From the NCBI GenBank assembly GCA_035295665.1, contig DATGIQ010000404.1, positions 1 to 33,574 on the forward strand: DNA of 33,574 nucleotides, read 5' to 3'. Numbering within the stretch: the stretch's first letter is position 1; every line of letters starts with the position of its first letter. The notes under the pieces are model-generated. The model had not been told where the DNA came from, ran no database searches, and saw nothing but the letters and a program-made list of their open reading frames with translations. Both the position numbers and the translations under genes were made by a program. Origin of the DNA: DATGIQ01 sp035295665 (lineage in GTDB: Bacteria; Planctomycetota; Planctomycetia; Gemmatales; Gemmataceae). Below, one piece after another: positions 13,612 to 22,747 of the stretch.

Positions 13612-14051
13612 GGGGTACATCCTGCTGTTGGTTGGGGTATGTGTGCGGATATCTACCCCGAAAGGTGGCCGGATGTCAACGAATAAGATTGGACGGTCGC
13701 GGCGGGCAATCGCGAGGAGACTCGCTGTCAGCGTAGACTTTGCGGACACGGCCGGACGGGGTCGTGCTAACGAGTGGCGACCCCTACGGTAGCCATATTG
13801 AGCGCCTAACCAGTTGAGTAGAAAATGACATTCTCAGAGTGCTTCAGTACAGATACCCCGATTTTGTACCCCTTGCCAAATTGCTGGAAAAGCAGTTCCA
13901 CAGCTGCTAACGGTGCGCAGCTTAGCTGATTCGCTTGGTACTAGCAATCGGCTTTCTCCCCAGTCTTCTCCCTAGCTTTCTCCCTAGTTGTACCGGGTCC
14001 GGTGCACCCCTTCGACGACAGCCTTGACCTCAGCCGACGATCGTTGCTACG
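13612..14051. promoter_or_regulatory. Putative integrase promoter/attachment region
   Basis: 440 bases without a gene, upstream of both the integrase (minus) and the AlbA_2 protein (plus). TACCCC or its complement occurs at 13612, 13634, 13654, 13854 and 13866; TACCCCGA appears twice, exactly 200 bases apart (13654-13661 and 13854-13861). Clustered short repeats of this kind next to an integrase gene may be arm-type binding sites. I found no tRNA gene and no obvious core site. The 12-base tandem repeats at 13952-13987 are listed separately. Confidence 0.3.
13952..13987 (-). repeat. Three tandem 12-base repeats (possible AlbA_2 C-terminal remnant)
   Basis: CTTTCTCCCCAG, TCTTCTCCCTAG and CTTTCTCCCTAG follow one another without gaps. 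Read on the minus strand in one frame they encode REK-A/T type repeats. AlbA_2/RecG-like proteins often carry such short tandem repeats just before their C-terminal helix-turn-helix, so this may be the scar of a second, inverted gene of that family. Alternatively they are iterons or operators for the gene starting at 14052. Confidence 0.4.
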
Positions 14052-15611
14052 GTGCCCTTCATGAAAAAAGTCTATCCCCTGCCCATTCGCCTCGCCGATC
14101 TGCTTCAGGACAGCAAGGTCGAATCGGATCGTCTGGAATTCAAGGCGGGCTGGAACCCCGCCGCCGTTCTTCGCACCGTCTGCGCCTTCGCCAACGATTT
14201 CCACAACTACGGCGGTGGCTACATCCTCCTCGGCGTTGCCGATCAGCACGGCAATCCGGTCATGCCTCCCGCCGGCATCGCCGACAACCAAATTGACCGC
14301 ATCCAGAAGGAACTCCTCCAGTACTGCAACCTCATCCAGCCGCCTTATTTTCCCATTCTGGGCACCGAAAAATATCAGGACAAGACCGTCCTGATCCTCT
14401 GGTGCCCGGGCGGCCAGACCCGCCCTTACCGAGTGCCAAAGGACGTTACCGCCAGGGAAAAGGATTACGCCTATTATATCCGTCATTACTCCAACTCCGT
14501 CGTCGCCAAGAACGGCGAATTGCGCGAATTGATGAGCCTCTCGGCCACGGTCCCCTTCGACGACCGGATCTGCCATCAGGCCGAGCTGGACGACTTGCAG
14601 CAACCCCTGATGCGCTCCTATCTCAAAGAAGTGCGCAGCGCTCTCCACGCCTCCGCAGGCCGCATCCCGTTCGCTGAGCTCTGCCGCCGCATGGCCATCG
14701 TGGATGGTCCTGACGAATTCCTCAAGCCGCGCAATGTCGGCCTGCTTTTCTTCAGCGAAGTTCCCGAGCGCTTCTTTCCTTGCGCCCGCATCGAGGTCGT
14801 CCATCTGCCCGAAGGACCGGCCGGTGATCGCATCGAGGAACACGTCTTTCAAGGCCCGCTCGACCACCAGCTGCGCAGTGCCCTACGCCATCTCCGCAGC
14901 GAAGTCATTACGGAGCGCATCACCAAGCTGCCAGACCGGGCCGAAGCCCGGCACGTCTTTAACTACCCCTACAAAGCGGTGGAAGAAGCGCTGGTCAACG
15001 CCGTCTACCACCGCGGTTACGACGTGCGCGAGCCTATCGAGGTGCGCATCAACCCCCGCACAATCGAAATCCTCAGCTACCCGGGTCCCGATCCCTCGAT
15101 TCGGCCTAAAGACCTCAAGGGGGAACGCTTCCTGTCCCGCCGCTATCGCAACCGCCGCATCGGCGAGTTCTTGAAAGAACTGGACCTGACTGAAGGGCGC
15201 TTCACGGGTATTCCCAAGATCCGCGAGGCCATGCGCCGCAACGGCTCCCCGCCTCCGACTTTCGCCACCGATGAGGAGCGGACGTTTTTCGGCGTCGAGC
15301 TGCGCATCCACCCGGCGTTCAAACAGGCGGTAGTTGAGGCGGTAGTTGAGGCGGTAGTTGAAGTAAACGCCACGGAACGGCGGGTGCTGCGTGCGCTTAC
15401 GCAGGGGCCGTTGAGCATCAAGGAAATCGCAGCCGCTCTCGGCCACAAAAGGCCCAGCGGCAATCTCTGGAAAGCACTCGACCGCTTAGGTGACCTGAGA
15501 CTCATCTCCCTCACCATTCCCGAAAAACCAAGAAGTAGCAAGCAGAAAAGACAACTCACTGCCCAGGGACGCCAGTATCTGCAGACACATCAAATCCGAG
15601 ATCAGCCGTGA
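14052..15611 (+). CDS. AlbA_2 (Schlafen-type) RecG-like putative transcriptional regulator
   Basis: 519 residues. The N-terminal AlbA_2 domain (about 15-140) shows DRLEFKAGWN, VCAFANDFHNYGGGYILLGV and the later YIRHYSNSVVA. The central RecG-like/HATPase_c_4 region has NYPYKAVEEALVNAVYHRGY around 297-317 and a degraded lid (ILSYPGPDPSI). A hinge of three AVVE repeats (residues 426-437) precedes a C-terminal winged helix (TQGPLSIKEIAAALGHKRPS). Such proteins, often called 'ATP-dependent DNA helicase-related' or 'putative DNA binding protein', lack helicase motifs and are probably ATP-responsive regulators. ATG at 14052 is the first codon giving the whole AlbA_2 domain; the ribosome binding site is weak. 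It is single-gene and convergent with the remnant at 15651. Confidence 0.88.
   Translation: MPFMKKVYPLPIRLADLLQDSKVESDRLEFKAGWNPAAVLRTVCAFANDFHNYGGGYILLGVADQHGNPVMPPAGIADNQIDRIQKELLQYCNLIQPPYFPILGTEKYQDKTVLILWCPGGQTRPYRVPKDVTAREKDYAYYIRHYSNSVVAKNGELRELMSLSATVPFDDRICHQAELDDLQQPLMRSYLKEVRSALHASAGRIPFAELCRRMAIVDGPDEFLKPRNVGLLFFSEVPERFFPCARIEVVHLPEGPAGDRIEEHVFQGPLDHQLRSALRHLRSEVITERITKLPDRAEARHVFNYPYKAVEEALVNAVYHRGYDVREPIEVRINPRTIEILSYPGPDPSIRPKDLKGERFLSRRYRNRRIGEFLKELDLTEGRFTGIPKIREAMRRNGSPPPTFATDEERTFFGVELRIHPAFKQAVVEAVVEAVVEVNATERRVLRALTQGPLSIKEIAAALGHKRPSGNLWKALDRLGDLRLISLTIPEKPRSSKQKRQLTAQGRQYLQTHQIRDQP
15327..15362 (+). repeat. In-frame 12-base tandem repeat (x3) in the AlbA_2 gene
   Basis: GCGGTAGTTGAG is present twice and then once with a final A, encoding AVVE three times at the hinge between the ATP-binding region and the C-terminal winged helix. 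The unit is a multiple of three, so copy-number change by slippage would alter linker length without breaking the frame. Similar tandem hinges occur in this family. Confidence 0.8.
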
Positions 15612-15650
15612 CGTTGCCTGCGCCGCTTTTCGCTTGCGTGTGGTTCCCGT

Positions 15651-16262
15651 TTAGTCCTTATGGATGATTGCGTTGAGCAGGGCCTCGCGCAGAGCCGGTT
15701 CCGGCACGGGAAAAGTTTCCACGCGCTGAACGCCCTCGTAACGGATGGCCGCCTTCAGGTATTTGGTCAGCAATAGATCCATCGTCTTGCTCACCTGCAT
15801 GAATAAATCGCCGTGGACCTCATCGTGGTAGAGCAGGTCGTCGTTGGTGCGGAAGAAGCCAACTTTCACGAAGGCACCGGTAAGGAATCGCTCCGGCTCG
15901 GGATGGAACAGGAGCAGCGCTGCGCGCTTGAGATACTTGCCCTCAATCAAGTGCAGCTTATCGATCAGGCCGGGACTCGCGTAAGACCGCTTGCTCCACG
16001 CGCTTGCTTTGCCGGGCCCGTTTGCGAAAACTGTCGATGGCGTCCTTCGACAGGTCGCGGAGCGCCACGTTCGGCATCGGCGCCGCGTCCCAGGTCCGGC
16101 CTTGCTTGTGCAGCAGAAACCGGTCGAGCGCGGCACCTTTGAGTTCCTGCCTGGTGCTGCCGCTGCGATAGTAGTATTCGCCTTTGTAGCTGATCGGGGT
16201 GGGATAAGGATCGACGCGGATTTCGATGAGGGCAGCACAAGAGAGCGGCGCTGCCTCCACAC
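15651..16262 (-). pseudogene. Decayed AlbA_2/RecG-like protein
   Basis: Two frames together cover the middle of an AlbA_2-type protein. One, about 16235 to 15960, carries PISYKGEYYYRSGSTRQELK and ALDRFLLHKQGRTWDAAPMP. The other, about 15985 to 15651, carries KYLKRAALLLFHPEPERFLT, FVKVGFFRTNDDLLYHDEVH and ALREALLNAIIHKD, then a stop. A frameshift near 15960-15985 separates them. The N-terminal AlbA_2 part and everything after the ATP-binding N-box are missing. It belongs to a different subgroup from the intact neighbour at 14052, so it is not simply its duplicate. It is non-functional. Confidence 0.8.
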
Positions 16263-16451
16263 ATTGAGACCCGACGCCATTGGATGCTCGTAGAGAGGAA
16301 TGTGGCGATGGGTAGCGGTGGTGTCGGAATCCCTCCTGGACGGCCTTTTGATTGCGAATGGACGGGATGTAGGAAGAGGTACGAACGGAAAGTGCGCTAG
16401 GGGGAGCCGTAAGCCGGTGCCTGCTTTCCCGCCTCGATCCTGGGGACAGGC

Positions 16452-19400
16452 TTACAAAGCGTTTTCCGGACCTTCGGTCCGTTGGCGATCCATCGCGATG
16501 CGTTCCTGGAACGTCATCCCTGGCGTGGCGGCAGCATCTGCGGTCGTACGGGAGCGGCCGGAAGTATTTCCAGGAGGCGTGAAGTCTTCGGGATTGGCGT
16601 GTGCCGTGGTTTCCGGCGCTGGGGAAGTCGCTTCCGCTGCGGCAGTGTCTGGCTTATTCGCTGGGGCAGGAACCGCCTCCTGCCGCCGGCGGATGCGGGC
16701 GGTGACGGGTTCCTCGGCGGCGGTCTGTTTCGGCCGGGCGCGCTGGGGCGCGGCCTCGATGGTGTGGGCGGCTTTCAGGGCCTTGATCCGTTCGGCCAGG
16801 TCGGACACGCTCGGCCCTGTTTCGTCGCCAGAATCATGAGCCGTGGCCGACAGCCCGGCTTTGAGCTGGTCACGCAGGCTGGTTAGTTCATTCAGGTAGG
16901 CGTCATGGAGGAAGGGCTTGCCAAGCCGGTCTCGGTAGTCGCGTAGTTGCGATTCGGCGATGGCGAGGTCCTGCCGGACGCGCGCGATGTCGGAGCCGTA
17001 GCCGCTGAGCAGGCGTTCGAGGGCGTTCAGAACGGCGCGCGGCCCCTGGTGGTCCCGTGACAGGGTTGACTGACGGGCAATCGCACCTTCGAGGTACACG
17101 TCGGGCGGAAATTGCGGATGAAGGACCATGCCGAAGCGCAGGCCGCGATAGATGCCGAGCGGCACGCGGGTCGTGTCGCGGACATGTCGGGGCAAGTGGT
17201 CGAGTTGATCGGCGAGCACAGCGGGTGCGTCCTCGCGCGACCAGGAGCGCTTGCCGATCGTGACCGAGTCGCCGGCATGCGCCGTGGCCGTCGCTGCGTC
17301 AGTGCTGAGCTTCGATAGCCGTTCGCCCAGGCTGGCGATGGTGCCCGGCAAATCACGCACGCTGCGGCGGGCGACGTACTGCTCGTCGAGATGGTTCTTT
17401 TTCAAAAGGGTGAGCCGTTGCAGTTCGGCATCGGCCTCGGCCAGCGTCAACACAGCCGGGTTACCGGAGGCAATCGCCTTAACCTCGGCGTAGCTCAGTT
17501 CCTGGCCGCCGATGTCCTCGGCTCGGCGCAAGGCATTTTCATTCGTGATAACCTGGCCGATGAAACGAGCCTTGGTCTCCAGGGCTTGCCACATGTACGA
17601 ATCAAAGCTTTTTTCGGTGACGTAGCGGTAGATTGCCACTTCTTCGTTTTCGTTTCCCTGCCTGAGAATGCGGCCGTCGCGTTGCTCGACCTCGGCGGGC
17701 TTCCAGGGAGCGTCGAGGTGATGCAGCGCCACCAGCCGTTTCTGGACGTTGGTGCCGGTGCCCATCTTGTGGGTGCTGCCGATTAGCACGCGCACCGAAC
17801 CTTGCCTTACCTTCTCGAAGAGGGCCTGTTTCTTGGCGTCGGATTCGGCATCGCCGATGGCGGCGATCTGCTCGGCCGGAACGCCGGCAGCGATTAGTTT
17901 TTTGATGATGTCCTGGTAGGGCGAGTAACCCCATTGCGTCGGGTTCACGCCCATATCGGCGAAGATCATCTGGGTACCACGTTTCGCTGCGGTTTCCTTC
18001 CAGATGCTAAAGACATTTTCTACCAACCGGTTGACTTTCGATTCCGGAAAATCCGGGGCCGTCGGCGAAAGCATTCTTGCGTCGGTGGCCAGTTTGCGTC
18101 CGTCGGTGGTGATGCTGAGCGCGTTATCGACGCGCGGGCCCACCTTCTGCGACCGCAGCCGCTCGTAGCGTTCCACGAGTTCCTGCTGGAGGGCGTGTTG
18201 CTCCTCGGACATCGGGCAGGCGACGACGATAGGTTTGCCGCCTTCCAGGCGGGGACGCGGCAGGTCGAGCATCTCGGCTGTCTGCACGTCGGCGAAGGCG
18301 CGGAACATCTGCTGGAGTTCCGGCAGGTTGGTGAAGCGGGCAAACCGGCTCCTCGGTTTCAGGGTCTTGCCATCCGGCGAAATTTCCATGGTGTCGATGA
18401 CTTCGCCGAAGGTGGCCGCCCAGGCGTCGAAATGCTCCAGCCCGCGGCTCCGCAGGCCCTCCGGGTCGAGGAAGCGCATTAGAGTAAACATCTCCACCAT
18501 CGTGTTGGAAATCGGCGTGCCGGTGGCGAACGTCACGCCATGCCCGGCGTGCTGCTCGCCCAAGTAACGCGCCTTCATGTACAAGTCGAAGGCCCGCTCG
18601 CTGCCGCCGGTCTGGATGCCGGCAACGCGCTCCATCTTGGTCGGCGTCTCCAGGTTCTTGAAATAATGCGCCTCGTCGATGAAGACATGGTCAACTCCAA
18701 GCTCGTCAAACACGAGGCCGTCATCCTTCTTGTCCTTGGCGAGCAAGTCCTTCAGCCGTTCGGCCCTCGCGGCCTTCTGCTTCTCGATGGTCTTGATAAG
18801 GTTGCGGTTGGCGCCCTTGGAGCTCGCATGCTCAAGCAGCAACTCGTTGTACTCGGCGATCTGCTTTAGGAGAAACTTTTCCTGGTAGTCGCGCGATAGG
18901 CCGATCCGCTCGAAGCTGCTGTGTGTCACGATGATGCCGTCCCACTCGCCGCTGGCGATCTTGGCGGTCAGGACCTTGCGGCGGTCGCGCGTCAGGTCTT
19001 CCTTGGCGGCGATCAGCAGCCTGGCATTGGGGTAGAGCTGCATGAACTCGCGGGCAAACTGCTCCAGCAGGTGATTGGGGACCACATACATCGGCTTCTT
19101 GATGAGGCCGGCCTGCTTCATCTTCATGCCGGTGGCGGCCATGGTGTAGGTCTTGCCGGCGCCGACAGCGTGGGCGAGGAGCGTGTTGCCGGAACTCATG
19201 CCGCGCCAGACGGCGTCATCCTGGTGAGGGCGCAGCTTGATATTCTGGTTCATGCCGGGGTAGTCGAGGTGTGAGCCGTCGAACAGGCGGGGACGCAAAT
19301 TGTTGTAGGTGTCGTTGTAAAGCCGCACCAGACGCTCGGTGCGCTCGGGATCGGTGAACACCCAGGAGCGGAATCTCTCCTTGATGAGCTTGTGCTTTTC

Positions 19401-21686
19401 GCGGGCGGCCATCGTCGCTTCCTGGTTGACCACCCTCTCCTCGCGGTCGCCGTTCTGGATCGTGTCGTAGATCGTGGGCGACTTCATGTTGAGTGCCAAC
19501 TCAAGCAGCCAGGTGCCGTTGGCGCGCGCTGTGCCATATTCGGACGTGGCGGCGACTGACTGCTTGGCGGCGTAGTCGGCGTCAATGCTCCAGAGGGCAT
19601 CTTTTTTCAGGTGGGCGATGGGGACGCTGGATGGCTCGACATGGAAAAGATCGGCGGCGAATGCCTGGATGTCGCTCTCCGGTATCCACGGCGCCCCGAG
19701 ATTGGCGTCGATGTCGCCGGGCAGCACGTCCTCGGGCTGCACCGCTCGCAGGGCGTTGACATTGCGGACATAGGGCGGGCCGGCGCTTTCGGCGGCGGCG
19801 AGCTTGGCGCGGACATTGCCGGAGAGATAGGCGTCGGCGGTTTGCCAGGTTCTGGATTCCGGGTCAGGGAAGATCAGATCGCCCAACTCGGCGACTACTT
19901 CAGCTTTCGGCTTGCCGTAGAGGGTTCCAATGAACGGCAGATCGACCGCGCCGCGCTGGTTGAGGGAAACGAGCAACCCTTCCTCGGCGCTCTGAACGCG
20001 CGTGATGGGCGGGGTCTTGACGACCACGTCCTTTTTCATGATGGCGGCTTTGGCGGCCTTGCCCGTCTCCTCGTCATAATCCTCGAGCGACATGACCAGC
20101 ATGGCGTCCGGGTCTTCCTTGAACTTGACCAGGTTGGGCATGCGGCGGATGACATTGCCGTCGGCCGTCTCGCCGAAGGTCGTGTTGTTGATCGGACCGT
20201 AGGCGGCGACGAAGCGGTCATAGGCCCGGTTCAGTTCCCGGCGCGCCTCGTCGCGGTGCCTGGCAGGCCAGCCCTCATTCTGCGATTGCAGCACGCGGCG
20301 GGCACGGTCGCGCAGGCCCACCAGGGCGGCAAGGCGTTTGCCGGTCATGGTGCCGTCCGCTTTCAAGGCGGTGCCGCCATAGACGACGGGCACGGCCTGG
20401 CCGTCCTGGGACTGGCAAATGCTGCGGTCTTGGGCGACGAAGAAGCTGCCTTCGACAATGTGACGTTCCGGCGGCGGAGGCGCGAAAGCCGGGACAGGCG
20501 GTTCCCCGCCCGGGGACGTTTGCAACGGGGCGAATTCCGGAAGGAGGCGGATCGCTTCCTTGAGTTGCGCGGTCAAATCACCATTAGCCAGAAGGCTATA
20601 GCCCTCGCCGTACAGCGTGTCTTTGCGGCTCCAGGCGCCAAGGACCTTCTCCGGATGGTTCAGGAAGTAACGGTTGACAGGAACCTCTGCGCCATCGATC
20701 TCCAGCGGGGCGATACCCAGCCAGTCGGGATCGACGTGGCGGGCCGGCTCGCCCCGGTCACGCTTGCGAAGAAACACGATGTCGGTCACGACGGCAGTTC
20801 CTTCCCGTTTGAACGCATCCGATGGCAGCCGAATCGCTCCGACGAAGTCAGCCTTCGAGCCGAGATAGTCGCGGATGGCAGGGTTTTGTTTGTCTAACGT
20901 GTAATGGGTGGTGACCAGGGCCAGCACGCCGCCGGGTTTCAGGGCGTCGATGGATTTGGCGAAGAAGAAATCATGCAGCGATAGCTTTTGTCCGCGATAA
21001 TCGAGCTTGAGGTCGGCGAAGGGCACATTGCCGATCACCGCGTCAATGCGATCCTCGGACAGCTTCGTGTCACGGAAATTCTCGATGCGGATATCGTGCT
21101 GGGGATGAATGGCTCTGGCGATGCGGCCGGAGATCGCATCCAACTCGACGCCAATGAAGCGATGCCTATCGCTCCCCTGGCTCATGAAATTGCCGGTGCC
21201 GCACCCGGGTTCGAGGACGCAAGCGTTACCGGGAACGCCCAAGCGGGAAATCGCTTCGTGCATGGCCGCGATAACGGTCGGCGACGTGTAGAAGGCGTTG
21301 AAGGTGGTGCGTTTGGCACTTTCGTATTCCTGAGGCGTCAGCAAGGTCTTTAGCTCATCGCCGATGGCCTGCCAGGCGGCATCCTTGTAACGGCCGGAGA
21401 CCGGATCGGGGAAAATCGACAGGGCCACCGGCCCAAAGCCCGAGAATCGGGCAAGGATTTGCTTTTCCTCGAAAGTAGCGGGGCGTTTCTCCTGCTCGAC
21501 GGCCTTTAAGGTGCGGATAGCCGCGATGATGTCGCGGGCTTTGCTTTTCTCGCCGCTGGCGATGGGGACGGTAGCCGCTGAATCGTGCTGCGGAGGCGTC
21601 GCTAGCGTTCTCTTCGGCACCGGTTCCTTGGCCTGGGAAAACGGCGTGGGTGCGTCGAGCGGCAATGTCAGCTGCGTGCCTTGCAT
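16452..21686 (-). CDS. Giant DNA methylase-helicase fusion (DarB-like)
   Basis: 1744 residues from ATG 21686 (MQGTQLTLPL), chosen for AAGAAGGAG eight bases upstream. An in-frame extension to 22409 runs across another gene in a different frame. An N-terminal Rossmann methyltransferase has motif I CVLEPGCGTGNF (about 155-168) and the NPPY-like GNVPFADL (about 218). A superfamily 2 helicase follows: LRPHQDDAVWRG, Walker A AVGAGKT (about 842), DEAH in VFIDEAHYFKNL (about 1003), TGTPISNTM, and a C-terminal lobe with STHKMGTGTNVQ and QRDGRILRQGN. The C-terminus is coiled-coil then low complexity. Such fusions on phages and plasmids include P1 DarB, which protects incoming DNA from restriction. The same role here is inference. 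It ends a minus-strand operon starting at 23188. Confidence 0.88.
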   Translation of the reverse strand: MQGTQLTLPLDAPTPFSQAKEPVPKRTLATPPQHDSAATVPIASGEKSKARDIIAAIRTLKAVEQEKRPATFEEKQILARFSGFGPVALSIFPDPVSGRYKDAAWQAIGDELKTLLTPQEYESAKRTTFNAFYTSPTVIAAMHEAISRLGVPGNACVLEPGCGTGNFMSQGSDRHRFIGVELDAISGRIARAIHPQHDIRIENFRDTKLSEDRIDAVIGNVPFADLKLDYRGQKLSLHDFFFAKSIDALKPGGVLALVTTHYTLDKQNPAIRDYLGSKADFVGAIRLPSDAFKREGTAVVTDIVFLRKRDRGEPARHVDPDWLGIAPLEIDGAEVPVNRYFLNHPEKVLGAWSRKDTLYGEGYSLLANGDLTAQLKEAIRLLPEFAPLQTSPGGEPPVPAFAPPPPERHIVEGSFFVAQDRSICQSQDGQAVPVVYGGTALKADGTMTGKRLAALVGLRDRARRVLQSQNEGWPARHRDEARRELNRAYDRFVAAYGPINNTTFGETADGNVIRRMPNLVKFKEDPDAMLVMSLEDYDEETGKAAKAAIMKKDVVVKTPPITRVQSAEEGLLVSLNQRGAVDLPFIGTLYGKPKAEVVAELGDLIFPDPESRTWQTADAYLSGNVRAKLAAAESAGPPYVRNVNALRAVQPEDVLPGDIDANLGAPWIPESDIQAFAADLFHVEPSSVPIAHLKKDALWSIDADYAAKQSVAATSEYGTARANGTWLLELALNMKSPTIYDTIQNGDREERVVNQEATMAAREKHKLIKERFRSWVFTDPERTERLVRLYNDTYNNLRPRLFDGSHLDYPGMNQNIKLRPHQDDAVWRGMSSGNTLLAHAVGAGKTYTMAATGMKMKQAGLIKKPMYVVPNHLLEQFAREFMQLYPNARLLIAAKEDLTRDRRKVLTAKIASGEWDGIIVTHSSFERIGLSRDYQEKFLLKQIAEYNELLLEHASSKGANRNLIKTIEKQKAARAERLKDLLAKDKKDDGLVFDELGVDHVFIDEAHYFKNLETPTKMERVAGIQTGGSERAFDLYMKARYLGEQHAGHGVTFATGTPISNTMVEMFTLMRFLDPEGLRSRGLEHFDAWAATFGEVIDTMEISPDGKTLKPRSRFARFTNLPELQQMFRAFADVQTAEMLDLPRPRLEGGKPIVVACPMSEEQHALQQELVERYERLRSQKVGPRVDNALSITTDGRKLATDARMLSPTAPDFPESKVNRLVENVFSIWKETAAKRGTQMIFADMGVNPTQWGYSPYQDIIKKLIAAGVPAEQIAAIGDAESDAKKQALFEKVRQGSVRVLIGSTHKMGTGTNVQKRLVALHHLDAPWKPAEVEQRDGRILRQGNENEEVAIYRYVTEKSFDSYMWQALETKARFIGQVITNENALRRAEDIGGQELSYAEVKAIASGNPAVLTLAEADAELQRLTLLKKNHLDEQYVARRSVRDLPGTIASLGERLSKLSTDAATATAHAGDSVTIGKRSWSREDAPAVLADQLDHLPRHVRDTTRVPLGIYRGLRFGMVLHPQFPPDVYLEGAIARQSTLSRDHQGPRAVLNALERLLSGYGSDIARVRQDLAIAESQLRDYRDRLGKPFLHDAYLNELTSLRDQLKAGLSATAHDSGDETGPSVSDLAERIKALKAAHTIEAAPQRARPKQTAAEEPVTARIRRRQEAVPAPANKPDTAAAEATSPAPETTAHANPEDFTPPGNTSGRSRTTADAAATPGMTFQERIAMDRQRTEGPENAL

Positions 21687-21982
21687 GGCGTGGTCTCCTT
21701 CTTCCGGCGTTACCGGCCCCGCATCCGGGGCCTGACGGCGCGCCAGGGAATCAGTCCCTAGCCGGGGCTCCGCTCGCGCAGCGACCGGGCCAGCGGAGAA
21801 TTGGGGGAGACCTTCAGGGGGAACCGATTGTCCGCTTGCCCGGCCCGGCGGGCTGATTACCGTGCCGTCCAAGGCCTCGGGCGGGGCTGGAGGGGAAGGG
21901 AGATCGGCGGCAGAGGACGCCTTGCCTGCCGGATCGGGCGGAGGAAGGGAATCAAACAGCGTCGGCGGACGCCGTGACGCTT
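21687..21982 (-). other. Proline-rich open stretch before the methylase-helicase
   Basis: Between the 105-residue gene and the preferred start of the giant gene, the giant gene's frame stays open and encodes proline-rich, low-complexity sequence (for example TLFDSLPPPDPAGKASSAAD). It could be a real N-terminal linker started from a non-ATG codon, or a fossil spacer. No good ribosome binding site with a start codon was found inside it. Confidence 0.35.
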
Positions 21983-22300
21983 TCAGCCGCGCGACGTGTG
22001 ACGGCGGATGAACATCATGGCCGCGTCGAGGAACACTGCCTCGCTGCCGTCCCGAGGAGACGCGGAGGGTAAACGATCCTCCAGCTCCTTGAGGGCTATC
22101 TCCAGGGCTTCGCTCGCCACTTGGCTCCGGTCGCTGCCCGGCCGCATCTGGGCGAGCAGATCCTTCCAGGCTTCGTGGCTGCTCTTCAGCTCCTTGGCGT
22201 AGAGCTCCATCGTCGAAAGGAGCTTGCGCTCCTTGCACAGCTGTTCGTGCAGCTGCCTCCGTTCCTTCAGAAGTTTGAGGACGATCGTTTTGTACTGCAT
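21983..22300 (-). CDS. Small helical protein, partner of the methylase-helicase (105 residues)
   Basis: ATG at 22300 (MQYKTIVLKLLKERRQLHEQ) follows GGAG with six bases of spacing; a GTG four codons earlier is possible. Nearly the whole protein is predicted amphipathic helix or coiled coil, followed by ASEALEIALKELEDRLP and a short C-terminal helix (FLDAAMMFIRRHT). I have an impression of similar unnamed proteins beside giant methylase-helicases in planctomycete islands. Codon use (mostly G/C in third positions) supports this frame over the overlapping one of the giant gene. The function is unknown; it may bind the giant protein. Confidence 0.7.
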   Translation of the reverse strand: MQYKTIVLKLLKERRQLHEQLCKERKLLSTMELYAKELKSSHEAWKDLLAQMRPGSDRSQVASEALEIALKELEDRLPSASPRDGSEAVFLDAAMMFIRRHTSRG

Positions 22301-22359
22301 GTTGGTCTCCACTGGGTTTGAGGGTTGCGTTGTCTTGCGGCTCAGGCTGGTGGTCTGGG

Positions 22360-22710
22360 TCAGGCGGGAATAGCAATGGCTGTCGCCAGTCTGGCGGTTT
22401 GCGGGCCATAGTCAGGAACCATCATGACAACCTGGTTCCCGACTTCGGGCCGGCAAGAGATGACGCAGCTTCTTCCGGCTGCCGGTTGCTCCTTGACCGG
22501 CGTGCCTGGAATCGCTGCCCGCCCGCTTCGTTTCGACCTGCCGCGCCGTTCGGTACGTCCGAACAGCTCTTTCATAAGGTGGGCGGCCGCTGCCCCGGCC
22601 ATGATGATCATCGAGCCGATGGCGACGCATTGCAGTGTCATCGCCCGACGTTCGTTGGCAATGCTCTTCGCCATCATCTGGGCCTGGGGGGCCAAGATCG
22701 CGACAATCAT
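22360..22710 (-). CDS. Small putative membrane protein (116 residues)
   Basis: ATG at 22710; the ribosome binding site is weak. The N-terminal part contains AQMMAKSIANERRAM and then one membrane-spanning stretch (LQCVAIGSMIIMAGAAAAHL, about residues 26-46). After it come a basic cytoplasmic segment (GRTERRGRSKRSGR) and a C-terminal strand-rich part. No family is recognised. It lies 37 bases after the 146-residue gene and 60 bases before the coiled-coil gene in the same operon. A membrane protein beside DNA-transfer genes could link DNA to the envelope, but this is only positional. Confidence 0.5.
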   Translation of the reverse strand: MIVAILAPQAQMMAKSIANERRAMTLQCVAIGSMIIMAGAAAAHLMKELFGRTERRGRSKRSGRAAIPGTPVKEQPAAGRSCVISCRPEVGNQVVMMVPDYGPQTARLATAIAIPA

Positions 22711-22747
22711 AGGTCGGCGGCAGCGCCATCAGCCGGAAGCCTTCCGA

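Noticed and set aside
13952..13987. Short tandem repeats as a CRISPR array or replication iterons
   Set aside because: The units are only 12 bases with no spacers, no cas gene or replication initiator is nearby, and the repeat encodes family-typical REK repeats on the minus strand.
13941..14867. Minus-strand open frame of 308 codons opposite the AlbA_2 protein
   Set aside because: It mirrors the well-supported plus-strand AlbA_2 gene and shows no motif of its own. Only the repeats at its end (13952-13987) were kept as a possible scar.
19611..20897. Plus-strand open frame of 428 codons opposite the methylase-helicase
   Set aside because: The opposite strand encodes clear methylase-helicase motifs; the antisense translation shows no recognisable family.
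21687..22409. N-terminal extension of the methylase-helicase up to an ATG at 22409
   Set aside because: It has no ribosome binding site and reads across the better-supported 105-residue gene in another frame; a strong start exists at 21686. Kept as a finding because it is not excluded.
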